DNA of 64,000 nt, from NCBI RefSeq assembly GCF_002742635.1, contig NZ_PEGF01000001.1, positions 930,001 through 994,000 on the forward strand, given 5' to 3'. Shown in pieces: positions 46,368-54,322 of this stretch; the first letter of the stretch is position 1, and each line of letters opens with the position of its first letter. This DNA is from Caulobacter sp. X. Its GTDB lineage: Bacteria; Pseudomonadota; Alphaproteobacteria; Caulobacterales; Caulobacteraceae. The notes beneath the pieces were generated by a model, which was not told the DNA's origin, did no database searches, and saw only the letters and a list, made by a program, of their open reading frames with translations. Position numbers and translations under genes: made by a program.

Positions 46368-48134
46368 TTGTCCGTCCGTATCCGCGCCCTGGCCGCCTGC
46401 GCCGCGTCCCTGCTCGCCCTGTCCGCCGCCAGCGGCGCGTTCGCGGCCGAGCCCCTGAAGACCAGCGCGCTCTCCCTTGAGACCGGCGGACCCATGCCCG
46501 TCGAGCAGCAGGCGCTGGGCTTCGACCACGCGGACCTGAAGTTCAAAATCCTGCCCGACAAGAAGGCGATCGAGGGCGAGGCGACCCTGACCTTCACGGC
46601 CAAGTCGCCGCTGGACAAGCTGGTCCTCGACTTCGACCGCGTGTTCGCGATCAGCAAGCTGACGATCGACGGCAAGGCGCTGAAGCCCTCGGCCTGGACC
46701 AATCCGGAAGGCCGGATGACCATCACCCTGCCCCGCCGCGTCGCCAAAGGTAAGACGGTCACGGTCGCGATCACCTATGCGGGCGTCCCGCTGGAGGCCA
46801 AGCGCGCCCCCTGGGACGGCGGCTTTGTCTGGAGCAAGACTCCGACGGGCGAGCCCTGGATCGCCACGGCCGTGCAGGGCGACGGCTGCGACCTGTTCTG
46901 GCCCTGTATCGACTATCCGACCGGCGAACCCAAGCTGGTCGACCTGCACATCACCGTCCCCGCCTCGCTGGTCGCGCCGGCCAACGGCGTCTTCCTGGGC
47001 ATGACCGAGAAGGACGGCTGGCGCACCTACAACTGGCGCGCCAAGACCCCCAATACCTACGCCGTCGCGCTGGATGTCGGCCCGTATGAGGAGCTCACCG
47101 CGACCTACAAGAGCCGCTACGGCGACAGCTTCCCGATGTCGTTCTGGTATCTGAAGGGCCGCGCCGAAAAGGCCAAGGCGCTGTTCGCCGAGTTCACGCC
47201 AATGCTGGACTTCTACGAGCAGATGATCGGTCCCTACCCGTTCCGCGACGAGAAGATGGGCGTGGTCGAGACCCCGCACCTGGGCATGGAGCACCAGACC
47301 ATCAACGCCTATGGCAACGAGTACCGCAAGGACGTCTACGGCTTTGACTGGCTGCTGCAGCACGAGTTCGCGCACGAGTGGTTCGGCAACCAGCTGACCA
47401 ACGCCGACAATGACGACATGTGGCTGCACGAGGGCTATGGCACCTATATGCAGCCGCTATTCTCCCAGTGGCTCCACGGCGACATGGAGTACATGGCGCG
47501 CCTGAACCAGATGCGCGTCGACACCAAGAACCGGTTCCCGATCGTCTCGGGCCGCGCCCTCAAGGAGGACGAGGTCTATAACGGCGACCGTGGCCCCGGG
47601 AACGACATCTACTACAAGGCGGCCAACGTCCTGCACACGCTGCGCGCCTTGCTCGGCGACGAGGCCTTCTTCAAGATCACGCGGATCGCCGTCTATGGGA
47701 CCCCGGACCCCAAGCCCGGCAACTTCGCGCCGCGCTATCTGAGCACCAGGGACTTCATCAAGATCGTCAACCAGGTGACCGGCAAGGACTACGGCTGGTT
47801 CTTCGACGTCTATCTGTACGAGGCCCAGCAACCCGAGTTGCTGGAGTCGCGCGAGGGCGATGATCTGGTGCTGACCTGGAAGACGCCGAAGGACAAGCCG
47901 TTCCCCATGCCGGTTGAAGTCAAGGTCGGGGACAGGCTTGTGACCGCGCCGATGACGGACGGGACCGCTCGGATCACGGTCGGCGCCGCCGCGCCGGTGA
48001 TCATCGACCCGGCCTCAAAAGTCCTTCGTCGTCAACCTTATCTGGAAGCTTACCAAGCCTGGAAGAAGGCCAAGGACGAGGCGGACCGGGCGGCGACGGA
48101 GGCAAAGAAAAAAGCCGAGTCCGGAGAAAAATAG
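46368..48134 (+). CDS. Secreted M1 family aminopeptidase
   Basis: A 588-residue zinc metallopeptidase. Signal peptide with S-V-R-I-R-A-L...A-S-G-A-F-A-A. The gluzincin centre is H-E-F-A-H-E-W-F-G-N with the third ligand Glu in W-L-H-E-G-Y-G-T-Y-M. The exopeptidase motif usually G-A-M-E-N is replaced by L-G-M-E-H-Q, as in several bacterial M1 enzymes and leukotriene A4 hydrolase relatives. M1 members trim N-terminal residues from peptides. TTG at 46368 gives a proper signal peptide; an earlier ATG (46311) would place 19 polar residues before it. The C-terminal tail is Lys/Glu-rich. Confidence 0.9.
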   Translation: MSVRIRALAACAASLLALSAASGAFAAEPLKTSALSLETGGPMPVEQQALGFDHADLKFKILPDKKAIEGEATLTFTAKSPLDKLVLDFDRVFAISKLTIDGKALKPSAWTNPEGRMTITLPRRVAKGKTVTVAITYAGVPLEAKRAPWDGGFVWSKTPTGEPWIATAVQGDGCDLFWPCIDYPTGEPKLVDLHITVPASLVAPANGVFLGMTEKDGWRTYNWRAKTPNTYAVALDVGPYEELTATYKSRYGDSFPMSFWYLKGRAEKAKALFAEFTPMLDFYEQMIGPYPFRDEKMGVVETPHLGMEHQTINAYGNEYRKDVYGFDWLLQHEFAHEWFGNQLTNADNDDMWLHEGYGTYMQPLFSQWLHGDMEYMARLNQMRVDTKNRFPIVSGRALKEDEVYNGDRGPGNDIYYKAANVLHTLRALLGDEAFFKITRIAVYGTPDPKPGNFAPRYLSTRDFIKIVNQVTGKDYGWFFDVYLYEAQQPELLESREGDDLVLTWKTPKDKPFPMPVEVKVGDRLVTAPMTDGTARITVGAAAPVIIDPASKVLRRQPYLEAYQAWKKAKDEADRAATEAKKKAESGEK

Positions 48135-48246
48135 TCTTCAGGAAGACATCGCGAGAGGCGGAAAAGTCATACTTGGCTAACCGCGTTCGTTCACCACTTG
48201 GCGTAATCTTCATCTTAAGACGAGGACGCCATTTGGAGATCCTCGC

Positions 48247-48756
48247 ATGTTCCTCAAGCCCCGCCATATCGTTCCCGTGGCCCGCGGCGCCCTTGTCGTG
48301 GGCGGCCTGGCCGTGGTGGCGTTGACCCTCGGTCCGTTCGCGGGCGCCGAGGAAATCCTCGGTCTGAGCGACAAGGTCGCCCACGCGCTCGCGTTTGGCG
48401 CGCTCCTGGGGATTGCGTTCTTTGCATTCCCGTTCCGTCGCCGGTTCGACATGATGCTCATCGCGCTGGCGATTGGGGCCGCGGTCGAAATCGCCCAGAC
48501 CTACGTCGCGCGCAGCAGCAGCCTGGCCGATTGGGTGGCTGACGCGGTTGGCGTCTACGGCGTTTACGTGATCAGCATGATCGAACGCTGGCGCTGGATG
48601 ATCCGCGAGCAAGGCTCGCTGACCTTCGCCGAGATCGCCGCCATGGACGCTCGTCGCGCATCGCGTCGCGCCAATGTCGCCTTCGAACCGCAGGAGGGCT
48701 CGGCCGAAGCCGCGAACTTCGCCGAGCGCGCCTCGCAACGGTTCCCGGCTCGCTGA
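48247..48756 (+). CDS. VanZ-like family membrane protein
   Basis: A 169-residue protein with three or four hydrophobic segments in the first 115 residues. The VanZ-type signature E-I-L-G-L-S-D-K-V-A-H-A-L-A-F-G-A-L and A-V-E-I-A-Q-T-Y-V-A-R-S-S-S-L-A-D-W-V-A-D-A-V-G is intact. The soluble tail of about 55 residues is unusual for the family. VanZ proper confers teicoplanin resistance; most homologues have unknown roles. It is followed at once by the convergent small gene at 48757. Confidence 0.85.
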   Translation: MFLKPRHIVPVARGALVVGGLAVVALTLGPFAGAEEILGLSDKVAHALAFGALLGIAFFAFPFRRRFDMMLIALAIGAAVEIAQTYVARSSSLADWVADAVGVYGVYVISMIERWRWMIREQGSLTFAEIAAMDARRASRRANVAFEPQEGSAEAANFAERASQRFPAR

Positions 48757-49041
48757 TCAGGTAATGCGCTTGACGCTGACCGGGTCACTGCCCGGGAAGC
48801 TCTCTTCCAGACCCTCGTCCAGCAAGGCTTCCTGACGGTTTTCAGCCGTCTCGACCTTGGCGGCGAGCTGGTCATGCTTCTCACCCTCGCGGAGCGGTTC
48901 TTCCGCTTCGCGGGCGTGGGGGGCGTCGAACGACTTATCCTCCGGCCGGATCGCCCCCTCCGACGCCATGTCGGCGGTCGATGCGGCGGTGCCGTGGGTA
49001 AAGTGGCGGTCGTCGCCCTTCTGGGTATCGGGTCGGGTCAT
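48757..49041 (-). CDS. Small acidic conserved hypothetical protein
   Basis: A 94-residue hydrophilic protein, low complexity and probably disordered, ending L-L-D-E-G-L-E-E-S-F-P-G-S-D-P-V-S-V. That C-terminal L-D-E-x-L-E-E-S-F-P-x-S-D-P-x-x-V motif recurs in many alphaproteobacterial small proteins I have seen annotated only as hypothetical. No membrane part. ATG 49041. Function unknown. Confidence 0.7.
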   Translation of the reverse strand: MTRPDTQKGDDRHFTHGTAASTADMASEGAIRPEDKSFDAPHAREAEEPLREGEKHDQLAAKVETAENRQEALLDEGLEESFPGSDPVSVKRIT

Positions 49042-49123
49042 GGCTTATCTCCGATGGCTTGAGCCTCGAAGATAGAACCCTGCCGCCAAGGTTCCGGTTG
49101 CATCGGAACGCCGAGTGGAAGCC

Positions 49124-49684
49124 TCAGGCCTCCAGCTCGATATCCCAGTACAGATAGTCCAGCCAGCTGACGTGCAGCCTGCCCGGCGGGAAGCGCCGTC
49201 CACGCTCCTGCAATTCGTGCATCGAGGGCCGCCGCGCGTGGTGATAGGGCTGCATGCCCGCCTCACGCGGCGTGCGACCGCCCTTGCTGAGATTGCAGGG
49301 CGCGCAGGCCGTGACGATGTTTTCCCAGGTGGTTCGCCCGCCTCGCGACCGCGGGATGACGTGATCGAACGTCAGGTCCTCGGTCGAGCCGCAGTACTGG
49401 CAGCTGAACGCGTCGCGCAGGAACAGGTTGAAGCGGGTGAAGGCCGGCGGGCGCTCTTGCGGGACGTATTGCTTCAGCGCCACGACGCTGGGCAGCCGCA
49501 TCTCGAACGACGGCGAATGGACCACCTGGTCGTAGCTGGCCACGACATCGACCCGGTCCAGGAACACCGCCTTGATCACCTCCTGCCAGGGCCAGAGGGA
49601 TAGCGGATAGTAGCTGAGCGGCCTGAAATCGGCGTTGAGCACGAGGGCCGGCATGCCCGACGGGGGGCGTGTGAGGACCTGCAT
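49124..49684 (-). CDS. HNH endonuclease
   Basis: A 186-residue nuclease-fold protein. It has the N-terminal L-V-L-N-A-D-F-R-P-L-S-Y-Y-P-L-S-L-W-P-W-Q-E segment shared by a common proteobacterial group, then the zinc-stabilised HNH core C-Q-Y-C-G...D-H-V-I-P-R-S-R-G-G...N-x-x-x-A-C-x-x-C-N. The ATG at 49684 has GGGAGG five bases upstream. No methylase or restriction partner is near. The group is single-copy chromosomal and its role is unknown. Confidence 0.9.
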   Translation of the reverse strand: MQVLTRPPSGMPALVLNADFRPLSYYPLSLWPWQEVIKAVFLDRVDVVASYDQVVHSPSFEMRLPSVVALKQYVPQERPPAFTRFNLFLRDAFSCQYCGSTEDLTFDHVIPRSRGGRTTWENIVTACAPCNLSKGGRTPREAGMQPYHHARRPSMHELQERGRRFPPGRLHVSWLDYLYWDIELEA

Positions 49685-49860
49685 CAGATCCTCCCTTCGA
49701 GGCGAGCGCCAAAACGCCCGGAGCCTCGGCTGAGGGGGTACGCGACAGGACTGAAGACGGGCCTCCTTCCTACGCAATTCTGGGAATCGGCATTCATTCC
49801 CGAACGCAGGGAAAGGATGAGCCAGATCGGCGACAGAACCAAGACATCTGTCGAAGGGAC

Positions 49861-50502
49861 TTAGAAAGGCGCGATCTCGCGTCGCTTCACCGCCCCGTAG
49901 CAGGCCCACAGCAAGTGCGCCGCGACGCCGCGATACGGCCGCCAAGGCTCCGCGCGAAGATAGGCCTGCTTCTCGTTGGGACGGACCTCCGACCTGTCCA
50001 TCCAGCGCATGGCTTCCTGCAAGGCCACGTCGCCGCCGGGGAACATGTCCAGCCGGCCCTGGGTGAACATCAGATAGACCTCGGCCGTCCAGCGCCCGAT
50101 CCCGGTGATCGCCGTCAGGGCCGCGACGGCTTCCTCGTCGGAAAGGCCCGGCAAGGCGTCGAAGTCGCAGGTTCCCGAGACATGGGCCTGCGCAATGGCG
50201 CGGGCGTAACGCGCCTTGGGCCGCGATAGCCCCAACGACAGCAGGTAGGCGTCCTCATGCGCCAGCACGGCCTCGGGCGTCATGTCCGGCACGCCAGCTT
50301 CGACCCGCGCCCAGATGGCCGCCGCGGAGGCCAGCGAGACCTGCTGCTGCACCACCATCTTCAAAAGGCCCGGAAAGCCGCCAAGGCCCACGCGCCAGTC
50401 GAAGGCTGGCGTCACCGCCTCGATCGCCGCCAAGGCCGGGTCGGCGTCGGCGAGGACCTTGCGGGCTTCCAGGAGGGCGTCTGCGGCGGGCGGAACGAAC
50501 AT
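49861..50502 (-). CDS. DNA-3-methyladenine glycosylase II family (AlkA-like)
   Basis: A 213-residue helix-hairpin-helix-GPD glycosylase that removes alkylated bases. Hairpin I-T-G-I-G-R-W-T-A-E-V-Y-L-M-F and catalytic Asp in F-P-G-G-D-V-A-L-Q are present; the N-terminal F-x-x-L-L-K-M-V-V-Q-Q-Q-V-S-L motif is typical. It lacks the N-terminal sheet domain of E. coli AlkA, like the shorter Mag1-type enzymes. No SOS box (GTTC-N7-GTTC) upstream. Confidence 0.92.
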   Translation of the reverse strand: MFVPPAADALLEARKVLADADPALAAIEAVTPAFDWRVGLGGFPGLLKMVVQQQVSLASAAAIWARVEAGVPDMTPEAVLAHEDAYLLSLGLSRPKARYARAIAQAHVSGTCDFDALPGLSDEEAVAALTAITGIGRWTAEVYLMFTQGRLDMFPGGDVALQEAMRWMDRSEVRPNEKQAYLRAEPWRPYRGVAAHLLWACYGAVKRREIAPF

Positions 50503-50552
50503 GGTTCGCAGGTGGGGGCCTTATCGAGCCATGGCAATCCGAAACTTGCGGC

Positions 50553-51035
50553 CTATTCGATCGCGGTGATCTCGATCTCGCCGCCGGGCGCCACGGCGGT
50601 CTCGCCAATCGCCTTGCCCAGCAACGCCCTGGCGATCGGCGCGATGTAGGACACCGAGCCCTTGGTCGGGTCGGCCTCATCCTCGCCGACGATGCGGAAG
50701 GTCTGTACGCGGCCGTCCTCGCGCTCGAACGTCACGCGGTCGCCGAACTGGACGACGGTCTTGCTCGGGTCGCGCTCCGTCAGCTGGGCGGTCGCGCGGC
50801 GGGCGGACCAATAGCGCAGGTCGCGGGTGGCCCGCGCCATGGCCGTGCGATCGCCATCGGCCGCGCCGCCGGCGCTCTGGGCGGCGGCGTAGGCCGCGCG
50901 CGCCGAGGCGAGCTCGGCCTCGATCTGGGCCAGGCCTTCCGGCGTGACGAGATTGGGATGGGGAGAGATCGGGCGATCGGGCAGATCGGCCGCGAAGGCC
51001 TCGCTGTCGCCCTCTTTGGTGAAGGCGACGCTCAT
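50553..51035 (-). CDS. GreA/GreB family transcription elongation factor
   Basis: A 160-residue protein: an N-terminal coiled coil (about 30-80) and a C-terminal FKBP-like domain (D-R-V-T-F-E, I-V-G-E-D-E-A-D, G-S-V-S-Y-I-A-P-I-A-R-A-L-L-G-K, G-E-I-E-I-T-A-I-E). These factors insert a coiled coil into the RNA polymerase secondary channel to rescue stalled complexes. The tip acidic pair is not the canonical D-E, so cleavage activity may be weak (closer to Rnk/GreB-like members). It is the first gene left of the TetR region. Confidence 0.86.
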   Translation of the reverse strand: MSVAFTKEGDSEAFAADLPDRPISPHPNLVTPEGLAQIEAELASARAAYAAAQSAGGAADGDRTAMARATRDLRYWSARRATAQLTERDPSKTVVQFGDRVTFEREDGRVQTFRIVGEDEADPTKGSVSYIAPIARALLGKAIGETAVAPGGEIEITAIE

Positions 51036-51213
51036 GGCCGCTCGGAAGTCTGGATCATTGAGAATTCGCCTGCGACGCGCGATGGGCGGCGTCGAAGGCC
51101 TAACGCGTCCTGATCTGGTTAGCTCCGTACACGGGAGGCTTCAAGCCGCCAGACCTTCAGGAGGGACACGGCGGCGGGGGCCCAAGGCCGCCCGCCGATC
51201 GCGAACGGATCGC

Positions 51214-51324
51214 TTACAGGACGACGCCGGCGACAGCGGCGGCCACCGCCAGGGCGATAACCAGAAAATAACCGCCCGCAAGGCGGTCGAAGGCGTTCTC
51301 AAAGGCGTTTACGTAACGAAGCAT
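51214..51324 (-). CDS. 36-residue predicted membrane protein
   Basis: Small gene with ATG at 51324 and TAA at 51214-51216. GAGGGG lies eight bases upstream. It begins M-L-R-Y-V-N-A-F-E-N-A-F-D-R-L, an amphipathic helix, followed by one membrane helix Y-F-L-V-I-A-L-A-V-A-A-A-V-A-G-V-V-L at the C-terminus. It is divergent from tetR and shares with it the palindrome at 51409-51427. No family is recognised. The 178 bp to its left (51036-51213) hold no further gene. Confidence 0.6.
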   Translation of the reverse strand: MLRYVNAFENAFDRLAGGYFLVIALAVAAAVAGVVL

Positions 51325-51408
51325 ATCGGTAGCCCCTCATATGTTGTTGCGTCCTGGCTCACCGCGAGCCACCGGCGGCCGCTAGCGGCTAGCCAATCTG
51401 GACAGTGC

Positions 51409-51427
51409 TTAGATAGCGCAAATCTAA
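51409..51427. promoter_or_regulatory. TTAGAT-N7-ATCTAA palindrome, candidate TetR operator
   Basis: Perfect 6-bp arms at 51409-51414 and 51422-51427. ATCTAAACG (51422-51430) is also mirrored, with one mismatch, by CGTTTGGAT (51452-51460). The site lies in the AT-rich gap between the small membrane gene and tetR, 68 bp before the tetR start, where an autoregulating TetR protein would bind. Confidence 0.5.
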
Positions 51428-51494
51428 ACGGCGTCAAGATGATCTTTACAGCGTTTGGATGAAATTTTAGAAAGCTATGGTTAGAGTGAGGCCG

Positions 51495-52115
51495 ATGACC
51501 ACCGCGACCGTCGAATCCCGCCCCTATCACCACGGCGATCTCAGCCGCGCGCTGGTCGACGCCGCGCGCAAGATTCTCGAGACCGACGGTCCCGCCGCCC
51601 TCTCGCTAAGGGCCGTGGCGCGCGAGGCCGGGGTCAGCCCAGCCGCGCCCTACCACCACTTCAAGGACAAGGCCGAGCTGCTTGAAGCGGTGGCCCACGA
51701 GGGTTGGGTCGAACTGGATCAGGCGCTCTCGAAGGCGCGCGCCCTGACCGCCGATCCGGGCGAGCGCATGACCAATCTGGGCGTGGCCTATGTCTGCTTC
51801 GCCCGCGACAACCCCGCGATCTATCGCGTGATGTACGACTGCTCACGCGACAAGGACGCCCTGCCCGAACAGTTGAAGGAAGGCGGCGCCTATTGCCAGG
51901 TGCGCGACACCCTGGCCGAGCAGGCCAAGAGCCCCCTGGCCGAGATCGACCTGGAGCTGGCCACCATCGCCGGCTGGTGCGCGGGTCACGGCCTGGCCGA
52001 GATGATCGGCTTCAAACAGTTCGCGCACCTCAAGGAAATCCTGGGCGGCGAAGAAGCCTTCCTGCGGGCGGTGTTCCAACACCTGGGCATGTTCGCGAAG
52101 CTCGACGCAGACTGA
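51495..52115 (+). CDS. TetR family transcriptional regulator
   Basis: A 206-residue repressor. N-terminal helix-turn-helix: Y-H-H-G-D-L-S-R-A-L-V-D-A-A-R, L-S-L-R-A-V-A-R-E-A-G-V-S-P-A-A-P-Y-H-H-F-K-D-K; this Y-H-H-G-D/P-Y-H-H-F subgroup carries the TetR_C_33-type ligand domain with W-x-x-x-H-G-L-A-E-M/L near residue 170. Ligand unknown. Starts at 51495 and 51477 are both possible, neither with an ideal ribosome binding site. Stop is 2 bases from gluQ. Confidence 0.9.
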   Translation: MTTATVESRPYHHGDLSRALVDAARKILETDGPAALSLRAVAREAGVSPAAPYHHFKDKAELLEAVAHEGWVELDQALSKARALTADPGERMTNLGVAYVCFARDNPAIYRVMYDCSRDKDALPEQLKEGGAYCQVRDTLAEQAKSPLAEIDLELATIAGWCAGHGLAEMIGFKQFAHLKEILGGEEAFLRAVFQHLGMFAKLDAD

Positions 52116-52117
52116 GC

Positions 52118-52960
52118 GTGGCCTTCGTCACTCGGTTCGCGCCGTCGCCCACCGGCTATCTGCATCGCGGCCACGCCTATTCCGCCGTCACCGCCTACGA
52201 AGCCGCGCAGGAGGCTGGCGGTCGTTTTCTGCTGCGGATCGAAGACATCGACGTCACCCGCAGCCGCCCCGAATATGAGGCGGCGATTCTCGAGGATCTG
52301 GCCTGGCTGGGCTTGTCCTGGGAAAATCCGGTGCGCCGGCAGTCCGAACACCTGGGCGACTATCACGCCGCCATCGAGGCGCTCCGTGCGCGAAGCCTCG
52401 TCTATCGCTGCTTCAAGACCCGCAAGGAGATCGACGTCGGCCGCGCGCCCCACGAGCCGGCGGTTCCCTATGTCGGCTCGCCGCTACCGCCGGACGAGGA
52501 AGCCGAGCGCCTAGACCGCGGCGAAGCTTTCGCCTGGCGGCTGTCGCTGGCGGCGTCACGCGACATGCTGGGCGGTTTCGATGCCCTGACCTTCATCGAG
52601 GACGGCGCGGGCCCCAACGGCGAGACGGGTCTGATCCAGGCGCGCCCCGAAACCGCCGGCGACATCGTCTTGGCTCGCAAGGACGTTGGTGTCGCCTATC
52701 ACCTGGCTGTCGTTCACGACGACGCCCTGCAAGGCGTCACTCACGTGATCCGAGGTCACGACCTGTTCGAGGCGGCCCATATCCAGCGCCTGCTGCAGGC
52801 TCTGCTCGACCTGCCGACGCCGACTTACCGCCATCACGGCCTGCTCGTCGGCCCCGACGGCAAGCGCTATGCCAAGCGCGACAAGGCCCAGACGCTACGC
52901 GAGCTGCGGGCGGCCGGCGTCACGGCCAAGGCCCTGCGGCAAGAGCTGGGCTTCTCCTGA
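52118..52960 (+). CDS. gluQ: Glutamyl-Q tRNA(Asp) synthetase
   Basis: A 280-residue truncated glutamyl-tRNA synthetase lacking the anticodon-binding domain; it attaches glutamate to queuosine in tRNA(Asp). Signature 1 is R-F-A-P-S-P-T-G-Y-L-H-R-G-H-A, and signature 2 is Y-A-K-R-D-K (KLSKRDxA-type). D-I-D-V-T-R-S-R-P and L-x-W-L-G-L-x-W fit the family, which is about 300 residues long. Only one of the zinc cysteines of E. coli YadB (Y-R-C-F) is obvious. GTG start at 52118; it likely reads through from tetR. Confidence 0.92.
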   Translation: MAFVTRFAPSPTGYLHRGHAYSAVTAYEAAQEAGGRFLLRIEDIDVTRSRPEYEAAILEDLAWLGLSWENPVRRQSEHLGDYHAAIEALRARSLVYRCFKTRKEIDVGRAPHEPAVPYVGSPLPPDEEAERLDRGEAFAWRLSLAASRDMLGGFDALTFIEDGAGPNGETGLIQARPETAGDIVLARKDVGVAYHLAVVHDDALQGVTHVIRGHDLFEAAHIQRLLQALLDLPTPTYRHHGLLVGPDGKRYAKRDKAQTLRELRAAGVTAKALRQELGFS

Positions 52961-52964
52961 AGCC

Positions 52965-53693
52965 TCACCGGCTCCAGTAGCGATAGCGATAGGCGGGCGC
53001 GAAGCCCTCGGCCGCATAGAGAGCGATGGCTGGCGCGTTGTGGGCCTCGACCTGCAGCCAGGCGCGCTCGACGCCCTCTCGGCGAGCCTCGGACAGCAAG
53101 GTCAGCAGCACCCTCCGGGCCAGGCCCTTGCGACGATGGTCCGGAACCGTGCGCATGCCGAAGACGCCGGCGAAGCCCCCGCCAAGGGCCGCCACGCCGA
53201 TCGCCGCCGGCGCGCCGTCGATATCCAGTCGCGCGAAGCAGGCCGGCGGCGGCATCCGACTCAGCGCTTCGATACGCTCGCGGCCATCCTCGGGATCGCC
53301 CGCCGAGGCGGTGAACACCGTCTCAAAGGTTTCGTCCGGCGCAGAAGACACGCGCACCGCCAGATCGCGCTCCCCGCCCGTCGCCCCGACCATGACCAGG
53401 GTGTCCTTGCCGGGACGGTAGCCCCGCGCGGCGAGACGTTCGGCGAGGTCGGCGGGCGCGACGACGTCGTCGGTCAGCTTGAAGCGCGGCGGCAGGCCAC
53501 GCGCGGCGTACCAGGCCTCGACGGCGTCAATGGCTGCGTTGGGATCGCGATCCGGCGCTCCCAACGGCCAACAGGCGTTGATCCGCATCGAGTGACCAGA
53601 CGCGGCGTTCAGCCGCCAGCCGCCCAGCCGCTCGCGCTCGCGCGCTGGCCAGGCGTCGTCCGCCAGGGGTTCGAGAATCGCCGGATCGATCAC
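52965..53693 (-). CDS. GNAT family N-acetyltransferase
   Basis: A 242-residue protein with a less conserved N-terminal half and a C-terminal GNAT domain: G-V-F-G-M-R-T-V-P-D-H-R-R-K-G-L-A-R-R-V-L-L is the acetyl-CoA loop (R/Q-x-x-G-x-A/G), and L-Q-V-E-A-H-N-A-P-A-I-A-L-Y-A-A-E-G-F the typical last motif. Substrate unknown. It begins with GTG overlapping the TlpA stop (GTGA), so both are on one transcript. Confidence 0.9.
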   Translation of the reverse strand: MIDPAILEPLADDAWPARERERLGGWRLNAASGHSMRINACWPLGAPDRDPNAAIDAVEAWYAARGLPPRFKLTDDVVAPADLAERLAARGYRPGKDTLVMVGATGGERDLAVRVSSAPDETFETVFTASAGDPEDGRERIEALSRMPPPACFARLDIDGAPAAIGVAALGGGFAGVFGMRTVPDHRRKGLARRVLLTLLSEARREGVERAWLQVEAHNAPAIALYAAEGFAPAYRYRYWSR

Positions 53694-54322
53694 TTCTCTG
53701 ACAAGAGCTTCTCGACCAGCGCCCGAACCTCGGGCGCGGACCAGTCGGCGGGCCCGGACAAACGGGCGCGCTCGCGGCCCTGACGGTCATAGATCACGGT
53801 CGTGGGATAGCCCGCCGCGCGCGGCTCCAGGTCGAAGGACAGCTTGTAGGATGGATCGCGATAGGTCTTCAGCGGCGGGTTCGCGGCCATCTCGGCCTGG
53901 ACGAGGTTCAGGTCGCTGTCGCGGTCGACGCTGATCGGCAGGACGGTGAGCGGCTGGGTCGCATAGGCCGCCTGCAGCTTGGCCAGGGTCGGCATCTCGG
54001 CCTTGCACGGCGCGCACCAAGTGGCCCACAGGTTCATGACCACGACGCGGCCCTTGAAGTCGGCCAGGGTGGCGGGCTTTCCGTCCAGGCTGGTGAACAC
54101 CGTGGCCGGCGCGGCGCGCGGGCTGGCGGGCACGTCCAGCTTTGCAAGCGTCCCCTTCTTGAATTCTGTGAGGTCGGCGGGCCCTTGGGGTTTGAACGAA
54201 GCGGTTGCGATGACGTATAGAACCGCCGCCACGCCGACGAGGATGACGCCCGCAAGCGCCAGTCTCAAAGGATTGCGCTTCGCAGCGCCCGGCTCGTTCT
54301 GACCCGACTGGACTTCGCTCAT
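53690..54322 (-). CDS. TlpA-like membrane-anchored thioredoxin
   Basis: A 210-residue thiol-disulfide oxidoreductase. One N-terminal membrane helix (about 22-43) and a periplasmic thioredoxin domain with [12 protein letters not shown], the cis-Pro region [10 protein letters not shown] and family insert V-D-R-D-S-D-L. TlpA proteins reduce periplasmic disulfides, notably in cytochrome oxidase assembly (as known from Bradyrhizobium). Its ATG (54320-54322) directly abuts the argH ATG on the other strand. Confidence 0.93.
   Translation of the reverse strand: MSEVQSGQNEPGAAKRNPLRLALAGVILVGVAAVLYVIATASFKPQGPADLTEFKKGTLAKLDVPASPRAAPATVFTSLDGKPATLADFKGRVVVMNLWATWCAPCKAEMPTLAKLQAAYATQPLTVLPISVDRDSDLNLVQAEMAANPPLKTYRDPSYKLSFDLEPRAAGYPTTVIYDRQGRERARLSGPADWSAPEVRALVEKLLSEK

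Noticed and set aside
49685-50552. LexA/SOS box near the AlkA-like and HNH genes
   Set aside because: No GTTC-N7-GTTC was found in either upstream region; only adjacent GAAC words occur.
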